In this document: positions 1 to 8,158 of the stretch, in pieces
Layout: every line of letters starts with the position of its first letter
Numbering within the stretch: the stretch's first letter is position 1
NCBI RefSeq assembly: GCF_029813785.1
Contig: NZ_JARVKY010000020.1
Span: forward strand, 1-64,000
DNA: 64,000 bases
Reading direction: 5' to 3'
From: Streptomyces sp. DH41
GTDB taxonomy: Bacteria > Actinomycetota > Actinomycetes > Streptomycetales > Streptomycetaceae
Position numbers and translations under genes: made by a program
The notes under the pieces: model-generated
The model's input: the letters and a program-made list of their open reading frames with translations, nothing else
Databases searched by the model: none
Told to the model about the DNA's origin: nothing

Positions 1-86
1 TGATCGCGCCAGCGGCCACCCCGCTTCGGTGTCCGGTCCGGAAGTAACGGCTCGATCCGCGCCCACTGCGCGTCAGTCAACGGCAC
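1..86 (-). CDS. IS5-family transposase, N-terminal part (runs off the window)
   Basis: The minus-strand translation begins VPLTDAQWARIEPLLPD and continues with a KRGGRWRD motif before the window edge. This is the usual opening of the short helix-turn-helix ORF of Streptomyces IS5-type transposases (DUF4096-like). I chose the GTG at 86 because family members start there; an upstream in-frame ATG at 143 would add 19 residues. The fragment has a TTA leucine codon at 45-47. The element's outer boundary lies somewhere between about 86 and 145 and abuts a truncated gene reading the other way. Only the first 28 or so codons are visible, so intactness cannot be judged. Confidence 0.75.
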   Translation of the reverse strand, partial: MPLTDAQWARIEPLLPDRTPKRGGRWRD

Positions 87-141
87 ACCCAGACCAACGA
101 CCGACTGATCCAAACGAAACTGCCTAGCCCCGCAAATCGCC

Positions 142-348
142 ATGCCCCAGGTGTTCGGCGCCGAGTTCGCCCTCCGCTTCCTCACCTGTTACCTGGACGA
201 GGGATTGACCGCTGGTCTCGCTCTACTGGAGACCGTGCGGTGGTTCGCCGCCACCTACCGGAACCCACTAGCGCTGGCCTACGGCCTGGTCTGTGGGCTG
301 GACAGCCGCGTCGGCACGTCACCGCAGGAAGGAACGATCGGTTCATGA
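142..348 (+). pseudogene. C-terminal remnant of a larger protein, possibly CHAT-like, truncated by the IS
   Basis: An open frame of 68 codons gives a well-composed peptide (FALRFLTCYLDEG, then NPLALAYGLVCGLDSRV) that reads like the last helices of a larger enzyme rather than a complete protein. The only ATG sits exactly at the edge of the insertion sequence, so the true N-terminus is missing. Its stop overlaps the ATG of the next gene by 4 bp (ATGA), the mark of a former operon with the alpha/beta hydrolase. The C-terminal pattern reminded me of CHAT (caspase-like) peptidase domains, but that assignment is weak. Confidence 0.45.
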
Positions 349-1460
349 CCCCGTCCCCGAGGACACGGCGCCTGCTGCGCTGGCCTGCCCGTCGGCCGTC
401 GGCCGTCCCGCCCGCCGACGGCATCGTCACCGTTGACCTGGACACCGACGGCTGGCTGCTGCACGGCGAGACCCGCGAACCGGTCCGCGCCGACCGCCTG
501 AGGCGTCATCTGGCGGACCGGCTGAACCCGCCGCGGTGGGCCACCGACATCCTGGTGTACGTGCACGGCTGGCAGACCGGCCCGGGCGCGGCGGTGCGCA
601 ACGCCCAGCGGCTGCTGGGCCTCATGGAACGCCAGCAGACGGCCCGCGAGGCGCTCTACCCGCGGCTGCGGGCGGGCTTCGCGCCGTGGACCGTGGTGGT
701 GCGCTGGCCGTCCTCCTCGCCGCTCACCAGGGGCGGATACGAGCGGATCCGGGAACGGGCGCACGCGATGAGCACCGGTGAGGAGGGCTACGCCCCGCAC
801 ATCCTGGGTCATCTGCTCGGTTATCTGCACGCCGAGCGCGGTGACCCGGCGGAGGGCACCCTGCGCACCAGGGGTGGTCAGTACCTCCATCTGGTCGGGC
901 ACTCCTTCGGCGGACGTTTCCTGTGCGAGGCAGTGACCTGGGCCGCGGAGGCGGAGGCCGAGCGCGGGGGGGCCCTGGGCTGGAGCACCGCGACCCATCC
1001 CTCGCTGCCGTTTACGGTGGACTCGTTGACCGTGTTCCAGATGGCGGCTCCGCGGACCGCGTTCGATACGGTTTTCCACCGGCTGCGGCCCGGACCGATG
1101 GGGCACGCCTCTCCGGTGGGCGGGCCTCTGGTGTTCACTCACTCCCGGTACGACCGGGCCACCGGCTTCTGGCACCTGCTGGGTGAGAAGGCCCCGGGAA
1201 TCGGGCACTCGGGGATGCGGCTGTTGGCCACTCCTCCGCCTGGGCTCGCTCCTCACGACGTCTGGTCGACACGACTGCTGCGGGCTGACACTCCCTATCC
1301 GCGCCGGTCGCTGGACCACGCCTTCGTCAACGTCGACGCGAGTTGGCGGTACCGCAGCAGTCGGCTCAATCCGGTGGGCGCCCACTCAGATCACTACCAC
1401 CCGGAATCGGCGCACCTGCTGCTCAGCCTTGCGGAACACTCCCGCCCGGACTCGGACTGA
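345..1460 (+). CDS. alpha/beta-hydrolase (lipase-like serine hydrolase)
   Basis: The protein has 371 residues. The first strand and oxyanion region read DILVYVHGWQTGPG (about 68-81) and the nucleophile elbow is GHSFGG with Ser187, the classical GxSxG of alpha/beta hydrolases. A late histidine in LDHAFVN or AHSDHYH could complete the triad. There is no signal peptide, so it is probably cytoplasmic. The ATG at 345 overlaps the preceding stop and is preceded by an AGGAA motif; an upstream in-frame GTG at 240 lies inside the previous gene and was rejected. Substrate is unknown. Its former upstream operon partner has been broken by an insertion sequence. Confidence 0.75.
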   Translation: MTPSPRTRRLLRWPARRPSAVPPADGIVTVDLDTDGWLLHGETREPVRADRLRRHLADRLNPPRWATDILVYVHGWQTGPGAAVRNAQRLLGLMERQQTAREALYPRLRAGFAPWTVVVRWPSSSPLTRGGYERIRERAHAMSTGEEGYAPHILGHLLGYLHAERGDPAEGTLRTRGGQYLHLVGHSFGGRFLCEAVTWAAEAEAERGGALGWSTATHPSLPFTVDSLTVFQMAAPRTAFDTVFHRLRPGPMGHASPVGGPLVFTHSRYDRATGFWHLLGEKAPGIGHSGMRLLATPPPGLAPHDVWSTRLLRADTPYPRRSLDHAFVNVDASWRYRSSRLNPVGAHSDHYHPESAHLLLSLAEHSRPDSD

Positions 1461-1578
1461 CCGTCACGGCGGAGCCCCCCCCGGCCGAGCCGACGCTGTG
1501 GTGACGACGCCTAGTAGGGCTCGGTCAGGTCGGTTGTGTTGAGCGTTTCCTTTTGGCTTGGTGTTGCGTTGAGAGGGT

Positions 1579-1782
1579 GTGACTTCGGACGAGGTTGTTG
1601 CTGTACGTAGTGAGTTGGACTTCGCGGCGGAGGGTTTCGAGCCGTTCGCGAGGAACGACCAGCGTCGGTGGGGGCGGGTCTATCTGCGGGACCTGCTCAC
1701 GGACGGGCAGCGTAAGTCGGTCGAGCCGATGGCCGCTCGACTGGGCGAGGACGGGAGGGGGCGAGCGAAAAGCGTGCTGTGA
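1579..1782 (+). pseudogene. IS701-family transposase, N-terminal remnant
   Basis: The translation from GTG 1579 contains FEPFARNDQRRWGRVYL followed by LLTDGQRKSVEPMAARLGEDG, the conserved start of Streptomyces IS701-type (DDE) transposases. Family resemblance stops after LGEDG at about 1757, and a short unrelated tail runs to a stop, so about 85-90% of the transposase is missing. The sequence just upstream (TAGGGCTCGGTCAGGTCG at about 1512-1529) looks like the element's left terminal repeat. The copy cannot be active. Confidence 0.7.
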
Positions 1783-1917
1783 AGAGCGCGGTGGTCCTGG
1801 GACTCGGCCAGTGCCGCAGCAGCTGCACCATCCGGTGCCGGCTCCGGCAGAGCCTCACGCAGGACCGGTCGTGCCCCCTGCTCTGTCAGTGACAAAGCTG
1901 CTAGGAGGGGCAAGGTC

Positions 1918-2283
1918 GTGATGTCTCCAGATGTTACCCCCGACCCGTACGCCGACCCGCTGAAGTTCGGGCAGAAGGTGCAGATCCTGCGGCGCCATGG
2001 GTTCCATCGAGAACCCGGACGTTTACCTCAAAGTCGGCAAGCTCGTGGACATCGGCGTGCATCAGTTGATCCTCGACACACCCGTCTGGTGGGGCATGTG
2101 ACGCCTGTACAACGGCGGCCGGTACAAGCCCACGCCTCATTCATCGAGTGCCGGAGCGCCGGCCTGTGTCTTCGCACGGGTGGGTTCCTGAAGTCCCAGG
2201 GATAGGCCGTCGACGAAGAACTGTGGGCCATCGACGGCGCGAACTGCTCGCCGTGCGACGACAAGGTGCCAGACAGCCACTGA
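1918..2283 (+). pseudogene. decayed coding sequence, not identified
   Basis: Short stretches with protein-like composition occur in several frames with no continuous ORF: SPDVTPDPYADPLKFGQKV from 1924, MGSIENPDVYLKVGKLVD from 1998, RLYNGGRYKPTPHSS from about 2104, and LWAIDGANCSPCDD ending at the stop at 2281-2283. They fit one gene of roughly 110-120 codons interrupted by several frameshifts. I do not recognise the family. Its place between an IS remnant and a nonsense-mutated methyltransferase fits a degenerating region. Confidence 0.3.
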
Positions 2284-2368
2284 CCCCCGCTACAGTCACC
2301 CCCGCCCTCACCGTTCCCCTGGAGGGCGGGGCGGCCGTGTCCCCCTACAAGACCCGGAGGAACGCGCA

Positions 2369-3022
2369 GTGCCCGTACCGTACGACATCGCAGCCGATGC
2401 CGAGTTGTGGGACACCTTCGCTGAATTTGCCTTCACAGCGGATGCCGAACCTGTCTTCTGCTGGACCCAGTACGCCGGGCACGGCCCAGGCCCGCAACTG
2501 CTTGGCTCCCCTCGCCGCGTGTTGGAGATCGGCTGCGGCACGGGCCGCGCCCTGGCCTATCTGGCCCGGCGCGGCGTGGACGCGCACGGCGTCGACCTCT
2601 CCCCGGCCATGGTCAAGAAGACCACCGAACGATGGGCCGACACGGGCGTCACCTTCGGCTGCGGAGAAGTCCTGGAATGGCTGGCCGCCTGCGAGTACAC
2701 GTACGACGCCGTCTACTCGATCTTCGGCGCTGCCTGGTTCACCAACCCGGTGGCCCTCTTCCCGCTGGTGCGCGCACGCCTCAATCCCGGCGGCGTGTTC
2801 GTGTTCTCCCAGCCGCCCGCGATCCCCGGCGCCTACGGGCCGCAGGGCATGTACAAGGGCGGCTTCGCGGGCAAGGCCATGTTCACCTATCGCTACAGTT
2901 ACCGCCCGGCCGCTTGAGAGCGGCTGCTGACCCGAGCCGGCTTCGGCTCGGCCGAGGCGACCGTCCTGGACTCGCCTGCGCCTGGGCACATCGGCACGCT
3001 ACTGGTGCGCGCCACTGCTTAG
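2369..3022 (+). pseudogene. class I SAM-dependent methyltransferase, interrupted by a nonsense codon
   Basis: GTG 2369 follows a good GGAGGAA site. The product has the SAM-binding motif VLEIGCGTGRALAYLA (about 51-66), then VDLSPAMVKK and a late LNPGGVFVFSQPP strand, typical of methyltransferase domains (type 11/25). The frame stops at TGA 2915-2917 after 182 codons, but in-frame coding-like sequence continues as ERLLTRAGFGSAEATVLDS to a TAG at 3020-3022. Homologues usually have Trp-Glu-Arg at this point, so TGG to TGA is the simplest explanation. The lost part is only the last strand-helix-strand, so some folding is conceivable, but loss of function is likelier. A sequencing error could also explain it. 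Confidence 0.65.
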
Positions 3023-3045
3023 GCCCGACAGACGCCGCCCCTGCC

Positions 3046-3825
3046 TCACCGCAGCGCCGGGTGGTCCGCCACCACCGTGCACGACCCCGGTGCGATCTCC
3101 GTGTACCCGGCGTCGCGGACCACCGGCAGGCCGCCGGTGGTGAGGCCGCCCCAGCGGGCCGGGTCGGCGGTGCGTACCGCCAGCGGGAAGCCCGCGTCGC
3201 GCCACGCAGCCCGCTCGGCGTCCGACAGCTCCCACCAGGCGAGCTGCGCGCCGTGCCCGGCCTGGGCCATCGCCTTGCCGGCCGACATGTCCAGGTCCGG
3301 GTTCATCCAGAGCACCGGCGCGCAGGGGTCGGCGTCGGCCGGCGGTTCCGGGTCGTCGAGGTCGGTGCCGGAGACCTGGAGGCGGGCCAGGTCCTTGGGC
3401 CAGCCGTCCAGCGGGACCGGCGGGAAGACCCGCACCTCGGCCGTCTTCCCGGTGACCGTGACGCCGGGCAGCGCCTCGGCCCGCCGCCACTCGGCGCCGC
3501 GCGCCCGCCGTACGACCTTGCGGATGCGCGCGTCCTGCCAGTCCCGCATCGCCCGCGCCCACTCGCCGTCGCCGGCCGACCGCTCGTCTCCGAGCATCAC
3601 CAGCACCGCCCGGGCGGCCGTCTCCAGCGCGTCGGTACGGGGCGGCGGCGCCGCCCGCTCGATGCGTACGACCAGCGGCAGCACGAACTGCGGCGCGAGG
3701 TCGCGGTCGCCGGGCTCGGGGCGGAAGGGACTGTCCGGGACGGACGGACTGTCGGGAACAGACGGACTGTCGCGGACGGACGGACTGTCGGGGACGGGTG
3801 TCGTCGGATCGTTGCTCACGCCCAC
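3046..3825 (-). CDS. peptidyl-tRNA hydrolase 2 (Pth2)-like protein
   Basis: 259 residues. The C-terminal half carries NPDLDMSAGKAMAQAGHGAQLA-like sequence, matching the Pth2 (bacterial/archaeal type 2 peptidyl-tRNA hydrolase) signature MSxGKxxAQxxHA, and ends with GYTEIAPGSCTVVA. The family releases tRNA from peptidyl-tRNA that has dropped off the ribosome; whether this longer actinobacterial version does so is inferred. The first 35 residues are a low-complexity tail made by four 18-bp tandem repeats (3727-3798) encoding DSPSV-type units. A downstream start would remove this tail, so the N-terminus is uncertain. The gene diverges from the ABC gene at 3867 with only 41 bp between starts. Confidence 0.7.
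   Translation of the reverse strand: MGVSNDPTTPVPDSPSVRDSPSVPDSPSVPDSPFRPEPGDRDLAPQFVLPLVVRIERAAPPPRTDALETAARAVLVMLGDERSAGDGEWARAMRDWQDARIRKVVRRARGAEWRRAEALPGVTVTGKTAEVRVFPPVPLDGWPKDLARLQVSGTDLDDPEPPADADPCAPVLWMNPDLDMSAGKAMAQAGHGAQLAWWELSDAERAAWRDAGFPLAVRTADPARWGGLTTGGLPVVRDAGYTEIAPGSCTVVADHPALR
3727..3798. repeat. four tandem 18-bp repeats in the 5' end of the Pth2-like gene
   Basis: Four adjacent 18-bp units (consensus CGGACTGTCGGGGACGGA) at 3727-3744, 3745-3762, 3763-3780 and 3781-3798. All keep the reading frame and encode DSPSV-like units in the N-terminal tail. Copy number is likely to vary between strains. Confidence 0.8.
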
Positions 3826-3866
3826 CAGTCTGCCAAGCCACGCACGCGACGCGAGAGGATGACCCC

Positions 3867-4718
3867 ATGCAACGCGAGCTGCGACTCGACGGCGTCGGCC
3901 GTAGGTACGGCATGCGCGGGCCCTGGGTCCTGCGCGGCGTCGACCTGGACGTGACGCCCGGCACCCTCGTCCGCGTCGAAGGCACCAACGGCACCGGCAA
4001 GTCGACCCTGCTGCGTCTGCTCGCCGGGATCGACGCCCCCACCGAGGGCCGGGTCACCGGCCGTCCGCGCACGGCCTACGTCCCCGAGCGCTTCCCGCCC
4101 GCCCTGCCCTTCACCGCCGCCGCCTACCTCACCCATCTCGGCACCGTGCACGGGCTGTCCCGCCGTGCGGCGGCCCGTGCGGCCGGGCAGTGGCTGGAGC
4201 GGCTGGGGGCCGCCGGGTACGCCTCCACTCCGCTGGCCCGGCTGTCCAAGGGCACCAGCCAGAAGGTGGCCGTGGCGCAGGCCCTGCTCGCCGAACCGGA
4301 GCTGCTCGTGCTCGACGAGGCCTGGACCGGGCTCGACGCCGAAGCCCGGGGCGAGTTGGAACGGGCGGTCGCCGAGCGTACGGCGTCCGGCGGTGCCGTC
4401 GTCTTCGTCGACCACGACCCGCGCCGTCTGGCCGACGCGCAGGGCGCCGCGTACACCGTGCGCGACGGCACCCTCCACCGCCGTACCGAACACCTCGGGG
4501 TACCGGACGGGCCGCGCGTCGTCGTCCGGGTGCAGGGACCGCCCGGCGACGCCCTGCCCGCCGGCGCGCTGCGGATCGCCGCCGCCGAGGAAAGCCGCCC
4601 CGGCTCCTACTCCCTCACTGTCCCCGCCTCCCACTCCGACGTCCTGCTGCGTACGCTTCTGACCGCCCGGCCGCCCTGGCACGTGGTGAGCGTGCACGCC
4701 CAGGAAGGCCCGCGATGA
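3867..4718 (+). CDS. ABC transporter ATP-binding protein
   Basis: 283 residues with all ATPase motifs: Walker A GTNGTGKST (39-47), signature LSKGTSQK (about 125), Walker B LLVLDEAW followed by the D-loop TGLDAEARG, and the H-loop histidine in VFVDHDPR. The variant signature LSKGTSQ and the single-domain layout resemble export or ABC-2-type ATPases. The next gene, overlapping by 4 bp, encodes the membrane partner, so the two probably form an exporter of unknown substrate. ATG 3867 was chosen because family similarity starts there; an upstream in-frame start at 3798 would overlap the divergent gene. Confidence 0.85.
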   Translation: MQRELRLDGVGRRYGMRGPWVLRGVDLDVTPGTLVRVEGTNGTGKSTLLRLLAGIDAPTEGRVTGRPRTAYVPERFPPALPFTAAAYLTHLGTVHGLSRRAAARAAGQWLERLGAAGYASTPLARLSKGTSQKVAVAQALLAEPELLVLDEAWTGLDAEARGELERAVAERTASGGAVVFVDHDPRRLADAQGAAYTVRDGTLHRRTEHLGVPDGPRVVVRVQGPPGDALPAGALRIAAAEESRPGSYSLTVPASHSDVLLRTLLTARPPWHVVSVHAQEGPR

Positions 4719-5386
4719 CCGCCCTGCTCCGCTACCAGGCCGCCCTCCTGCTGCGCTCCCAGCGCTGGCTCCCGCCCGTCATCCTGTACGCCGCCGCGCT
4801 CGGCATCGGTGTGCGGGGCGGGCAGCCGGTGCTCGACTCACTGGGCTGGGCGGCTGCCATGCTGCTGCCGGTCGCCGCCTGGCTGGTGCGGATCTGCGTC
4901 ACCGGGGAGCCGCCCGGCGCCCGGGCGTGTGTGTCGGCGGCGCGCGGACCCGCGCGTGCCCACCTGGCCGGTCTGCTGGTGGCGCTCGCCGCCGCGGTCG
5001 TACTGGGTACGGCGGCCACCGTCGTCGTGACACTGATCAGCGACCCGGTGAGCACGGACCACGGCACGCGCGTGCCCCCGCTCCCGGCGGGCGGCGCCGG
5101 ACTGCTCGCCGCCCTGGTGTGCGCCCTGCTCGGCACCGCCGTCGGCGCCCTCACCGCCTGGCCGTTGCTGCGCTCGCCCGGCCGCGCGGTCCCCGCGCTG
5201 CTGCTCGCGGCCCTCCTGGCGCTGGTGGCGTCGGGCTCCCCGGCGCGGGCGGCGGTCAGTGGTCTGGTCACCGGGTCGAAGTCCGGCACGGTACCGCTGC
5301 CGCTGCTCCCGCTGGCCGTGGCGGCCTCGGTCACCGCGGCCGCGGCCGCCGTGGCCTGTGCGCTCAGCTCGCGCAGATCAGCCTGA
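4715..5386 (+). CDS. ABC transporter membrane subunit (ABC-2-like)
   Basis: 223 residues and very hydrophobic, with about six membrane segments (for example WLPPVILYAAALGIG, WAAAMLLPVAAWLV, LAGLLVALAAAVVLG, GLLAALVCALLG). ATG 4715 overlaps the ATPase stop by 4 bp, which implies translational coupling and one complex. There is no binding-protein gene nearby, which supports export. The 3' end overlaps the convergent zinc-ribbon gene by 9 bp. Confidence 0.75.
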   Translation: MTALLRYQAALLLRSQRWLPPVILYAAALGIGVRGGQPVLDSLGWAAAMLLPVAAWLVRICVTGEPPGARACVSAARGPARAHLAGLLVALAAAVVLGTAATVVVTLISDPVSTDHGTRVPPLPAGGAGLLAALVCALLGTAVGALTAWPLLRSPGRAVPALLLAALLALVASGSPARAAVSGLVTGSKSGTVPLPLLPLAVAASVTAAAAAVACALSSRRSA

Positions 5387-5575
5387 GCAGGCCGTGCGCT
5401 GGGCCTCCTGCCACTCGCAGACCGGGCAGAAGGTGATGCCCTTGTACGACTCGGGGTACTCCGTCGGCTCCCGGCACAGGACGCACTCGGCGTACGGCGG
5501 GCCGTCGGCCTTGGGCGGGCGGGTCGCGTCGATCAGACAGTAGTCGTTCGGACCGGGGTCGTCGTCGCTGCTCAT
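5378..5575 (-). CDS. small zinc-ribbon-like protein
   Basis: A 65-residue protein with two CxxC knuckles, AECVLCREPT and TFCPVCEWQ, spaced like a rubredoxin/zinc-ribbon fold, with acidic and polar ends. No other domain is present. Small actinobacterial zinc-ribbon proteins of this kind have no known function. The coding frame ends in the last codons of the convergent ABC membrane gene. Confidence 0.7.
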   Translation of the reverse strand: MSSDDDPGPNDYCLIDATRPPKADGPPYAECVLCREPTEYPESYKGITFCPVCEWQEAQRTACSG

Positions 5576-5593
5576 TCCTCCAGCGTAGGCCCG

Positions 5594-6454
5594 TCAGCGG
5601 CCGCCGTCCGAGGCGCCGATCAGCTCCGAGACCTTCACGAAGCGGTAGCCCCGGCGGCGCAGCTCGGGCACGACCGTCCGCACCACCTCCTCGGTCACCG
5701 GGGCGGCGCTGCGGGTGCAGTGCATGACGACGACCGACCCCGGCCGCACCCCGTCCAGCACCTGCCGGGCCACCGCGTCCGCGTCCGTCGCGAACGCGTC
5801 CCCGCTCACCACGTCCCACTGCACGGCGGTGACACCGGTGGCGGTCAGCTCCTCGAGCGCCGCCTTGTCGTAACAGCCGCCGGGGAAACGGAAGTACGGC
5901 ATCGCGTTCCGTACCCCGGCCTTCTCGAACGCCGTGTAGGCCCGCTCCACGTCCGACCGCATCCGCTCCTTCGGCACGGTCGGCAGGCCGTAGCAGTCAT
6001 CGGTGTAGGCGTAGTGGCTGTAGGAGTGGTTGGCGATCTCGAACCGGGGGTCCCGGCCGATGGACCGGGCCTCGTCCGGGTACTCCTCGGCCCACCGGCC
6101 GGTCATGAACACCGTGGCCGGCACCTTCAGCTTCCGCAGGGTCGCGATCAGCCGCGGGTTGTCGAACCGTTCGCCCGCCGCCGCCCGCGGCCCCTGGTCG
6201 GCGGTCATGTCGGCGTCGAAGGTGAGGGCGACCGTCTTCTCCCGGGCGCGCGGGCCGTGCTCGAAGACGGGGGTCAGACCGGCGGGGCCGGGGGCCAGTG
6301 TCGGAGGCCGGGACGGGGCCGGCTCCGAAGGGGCGGCGGCGGACGCGGTCGGCGCCGGGCGGGGGGCCCGCGGGGCCTCGGTGGCGGTCCCGCAGGCGGC
6401 GAGGGTGGCGCCCAGGGCACCCAGAACGGCTGCGCGTCGTACGAGAGTGATCAC
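5594..6454 (-). CDS. polysaccharide deacetylase family lipoprotein (NodB homology)
   Basis: 286 residues starting at GTG 6454. The N-terminus is a lipoprotein signal with Cys21 (ATLAAC), followed by a Pro/Ala linker. The NodB domain shows motif 1 KTVALTFDADM (Asp80 and Asp82), motif 2 NHSYSHYAY (metal histidines) and motif 3 YFRFPGGCYD, and ends with VVMHCTRS. The family removes N- or O-acetyl groups from cell-wall or other polysaccharides using a divalent metal. It is expected to sit on the outer face of the membrane. Confidence 0.85.
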   Translation of the reverse strand: MITLVRRAAVLGALGATLAACGTATEAPRAPRPAPTASAAAPSEPAPSRPPTLAPGPAGLTPVFEHGPRAREKTVALTFDADMTADQGPRAAAGERFDNPRLIATLRKLKVPATVFMTGRWAEEYPDEARSIGRDPRFEIANHSYSHYAYTDDCYGLPTVPKERMRSDVERAYTAFEKAGVRNAMPYFRFPGGCYDKAALEELTATGVTAVQWDVVSGDAFATDADAVARQVLDGVRPGSVVVMHCTRSAAPVTEEVVRTVVPELRRRGYRFVKVSELIGASDGGR

Positions 6455-6552
6455 CGTACGAACGTATGAGTGTGCTGTTCTGTATGTACGACCATGAGGT
6501 GCGACGTGCCTGCGGGGTCACCCTCCCGGCTCAGAACGGGGTTCAGGAGCGG

Positions 6553-8088
6553 TCAGATGTCCCGCTGCTCCAGCGGCTTCGTCGCCGGGCCCTCGATCAC
6601 CTTGCCGTCCGTGCCGAAGCGGGAGCCGTGGCAGGGGCACTCCCAGGCGCGTTCCGCCGCGTTGAAGTTGACCAGGCAGCCGAGGTGGGTGCAACGCGGT
6701 GAGACGGCGTGCAGCGCGCCCGCCTCGTCCCGGTAGACCGCCAGCCGGTCACCGCCCGCCCGTACGACGGCACCCTCGCCCGGCGGCAGGGCGTCCACCG
6801 GCGGCGCGGGCCGCAGCCGGTCGCCGACGAAGTGGCGGGCGACCTCGGCCTGCGTCTTGAGGAAGGCCGGGGCCTCACGCACCGCCGTGCGCAGCCGGCG
6901 CGGATCGTACAGTTCGCTCCACGCGCACTCCTCGCCGGTGATCTGCGCGGTGAGCAGCCGGCCCGCCATCATGCCGCCGCTCAGCCCCCAGCCGCCGAAG
7001 CCCGTGGCGACGTACGTGTGGTGCGCGCCGGGGTGCAGCGGGCCCACCATCGGCACGGTGTCCGTGGGGTCGATGTCCTGCGTGGCCCAGGCGTAGGTGA
7101 GGTCGGCGCCGGGGAAATGCTCGCCGGCCCAGGCGGACAGGCGGTCGAAGCGCTCCCGGGTGTCGCCCGTGCCGGGCGTGAAGTGCTCCCCGGTGACGAC
7201 CAGCAGCCGGCGGCCCGCGGCGTCGCCCGCACCGTCCAGGGGGGCCGTACGGACCGAGCGGGTGTTCTCGTCCGGCGTGATGTACATGCCGTCGACATCG
7301 CGGTCCGCCTCGATGCTCCCGGCGACGACCAGTTCCCGGCGGGGGGAGAGGCGGGCGAAGAGGAGAGCGCGGTCGAAGATCGGGTAGTGGGTGGCGACCA
7401 CCACGTCCCGGGCGGTCACCGTCGCGCCCGCCCCGGTCGACACGCGGCACGGCTCGCCCTCGTCCAGGCCGTGGACGGTGGTGTTCTCGAAGATCCGCCC
7501 GCCGTGCGCCTCCAGGTCGTCGGCGAGGGCCAGCAGGTACTTGCGCGGATGGAACTGGGCCTGCCCGGTCACCTCGACCGCGCCCGCGACCGGGAACGGC
7601 AGCCCCGTCTCCGTCACGAACGACGCCGGCAGCCCCGCCTCCTTCGCGGCGGCCGCCTCGGCCCGCAACTCGTCCACGCGGCCCGCGTCGCAGACATAGG
7701 TGTACGCGCTGCGGGTCTCCCAGTCGCAGTCGATGCCCAGCTCGGCCACGATCCCGGCGGCACGCTCGATCGCCTCGGTCTGCGAGCGGGCGTACAGGCG
7801 GGCGCCCTCGGGGCCCCGGGTGCGACGCAGCTTGTCGTAGATCAGCGTGTGCTGGGCGGTCAGCTTGGCGCTGGTGTGGCCGGTGACGCCGGCGGCGACC
7901 CGACCGGCCTCCAGCACCGCCACACCGCGCCCGGCCCGCGCCAGTTCCCAGGCCGCGCTGAGCCCGGCGACGCCGGCGCCGATCACGGCGACGTCGACGT
8001 CGAGGTCCTCCGCGAGGGCGGGGCGCGGCGCACCGCCCGGTGCCGTCTGAAGCCAGTACGAGCCGTTGACCTGCGCTTTCTCCGTCAT
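6553..8088 (-). CDS. FAD-dependent oxidoreductase with C-terminal Rieske [2Fe-2S] domain
   Basis: 511 residues. The N-terminal DadA/DAO-type domain has the dinucleotide-binding motif VAVIGAGVAGLSAAWELA (about 33-50) and a late GFGGWGLSGGMMAGRLL segment. The C-terminal domain binds a Rieske cluster through Cys466-x-His468 and Cys484-x-x-His487 (CTHLGC and CPCHGSRF). Fusions of this kind are common in actinobacteria and bacilli; substrate and electron partner are not known. It lies 70 bp downstream of the PhoX-type gene on the same strand and could share its transcript. Confidence 0.85.
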   Translation of the reverse strand: MTEKAQVNGSYWLQTAPGGAPRPALAEDLDVDVAVIGAGVAGLSAAWELARAGRGVAVLEAGRVAAGVTGHTSAKLTAQHTLIYDKLRRTRGPEGARLYARSQTEAIERAAGIVAELGIDCDWETRSAYTYVCDAGRVDELRAEAAAAKEAGLPASFVTETGLPFPVAGAVEVTGQAQFHPRKYLLALADDLEAHGGRIFENTTVHGLDEGEPCRVSTGAGATVTARDVVVATHYPIFDRALLFARLSPRRELVVAGSIEADRDVDGMYITPDENTRSVRTAPLDGAGDAAGRRLLVVTGEHFTPGTGDTRERFDRLSAWAGEHFPGADLTYAWATQDIDPTDTVPMVGPLHPGAHHTYVATGFGGWGLSGGMMAGRLLTAQITGEECAWSELYDPRRLRTAVREAPAFLKTQAEVARHFVGDRLRPAPPVDALPPGEGAVVRAGGDRLAVYRDEAGALHAVSPRCTHLGCLVNFNAAERAWECPCHGSRFGTDGKVIEGPATKPLEQRDI

Positions 8089-8158
8089 ACGGCGCCGAGT
8101 ACCCAGGAGGGACGGCTTCAGTGACCGGGCGGTGCGCCCGCCCCCTGGCAGGCGCGCG

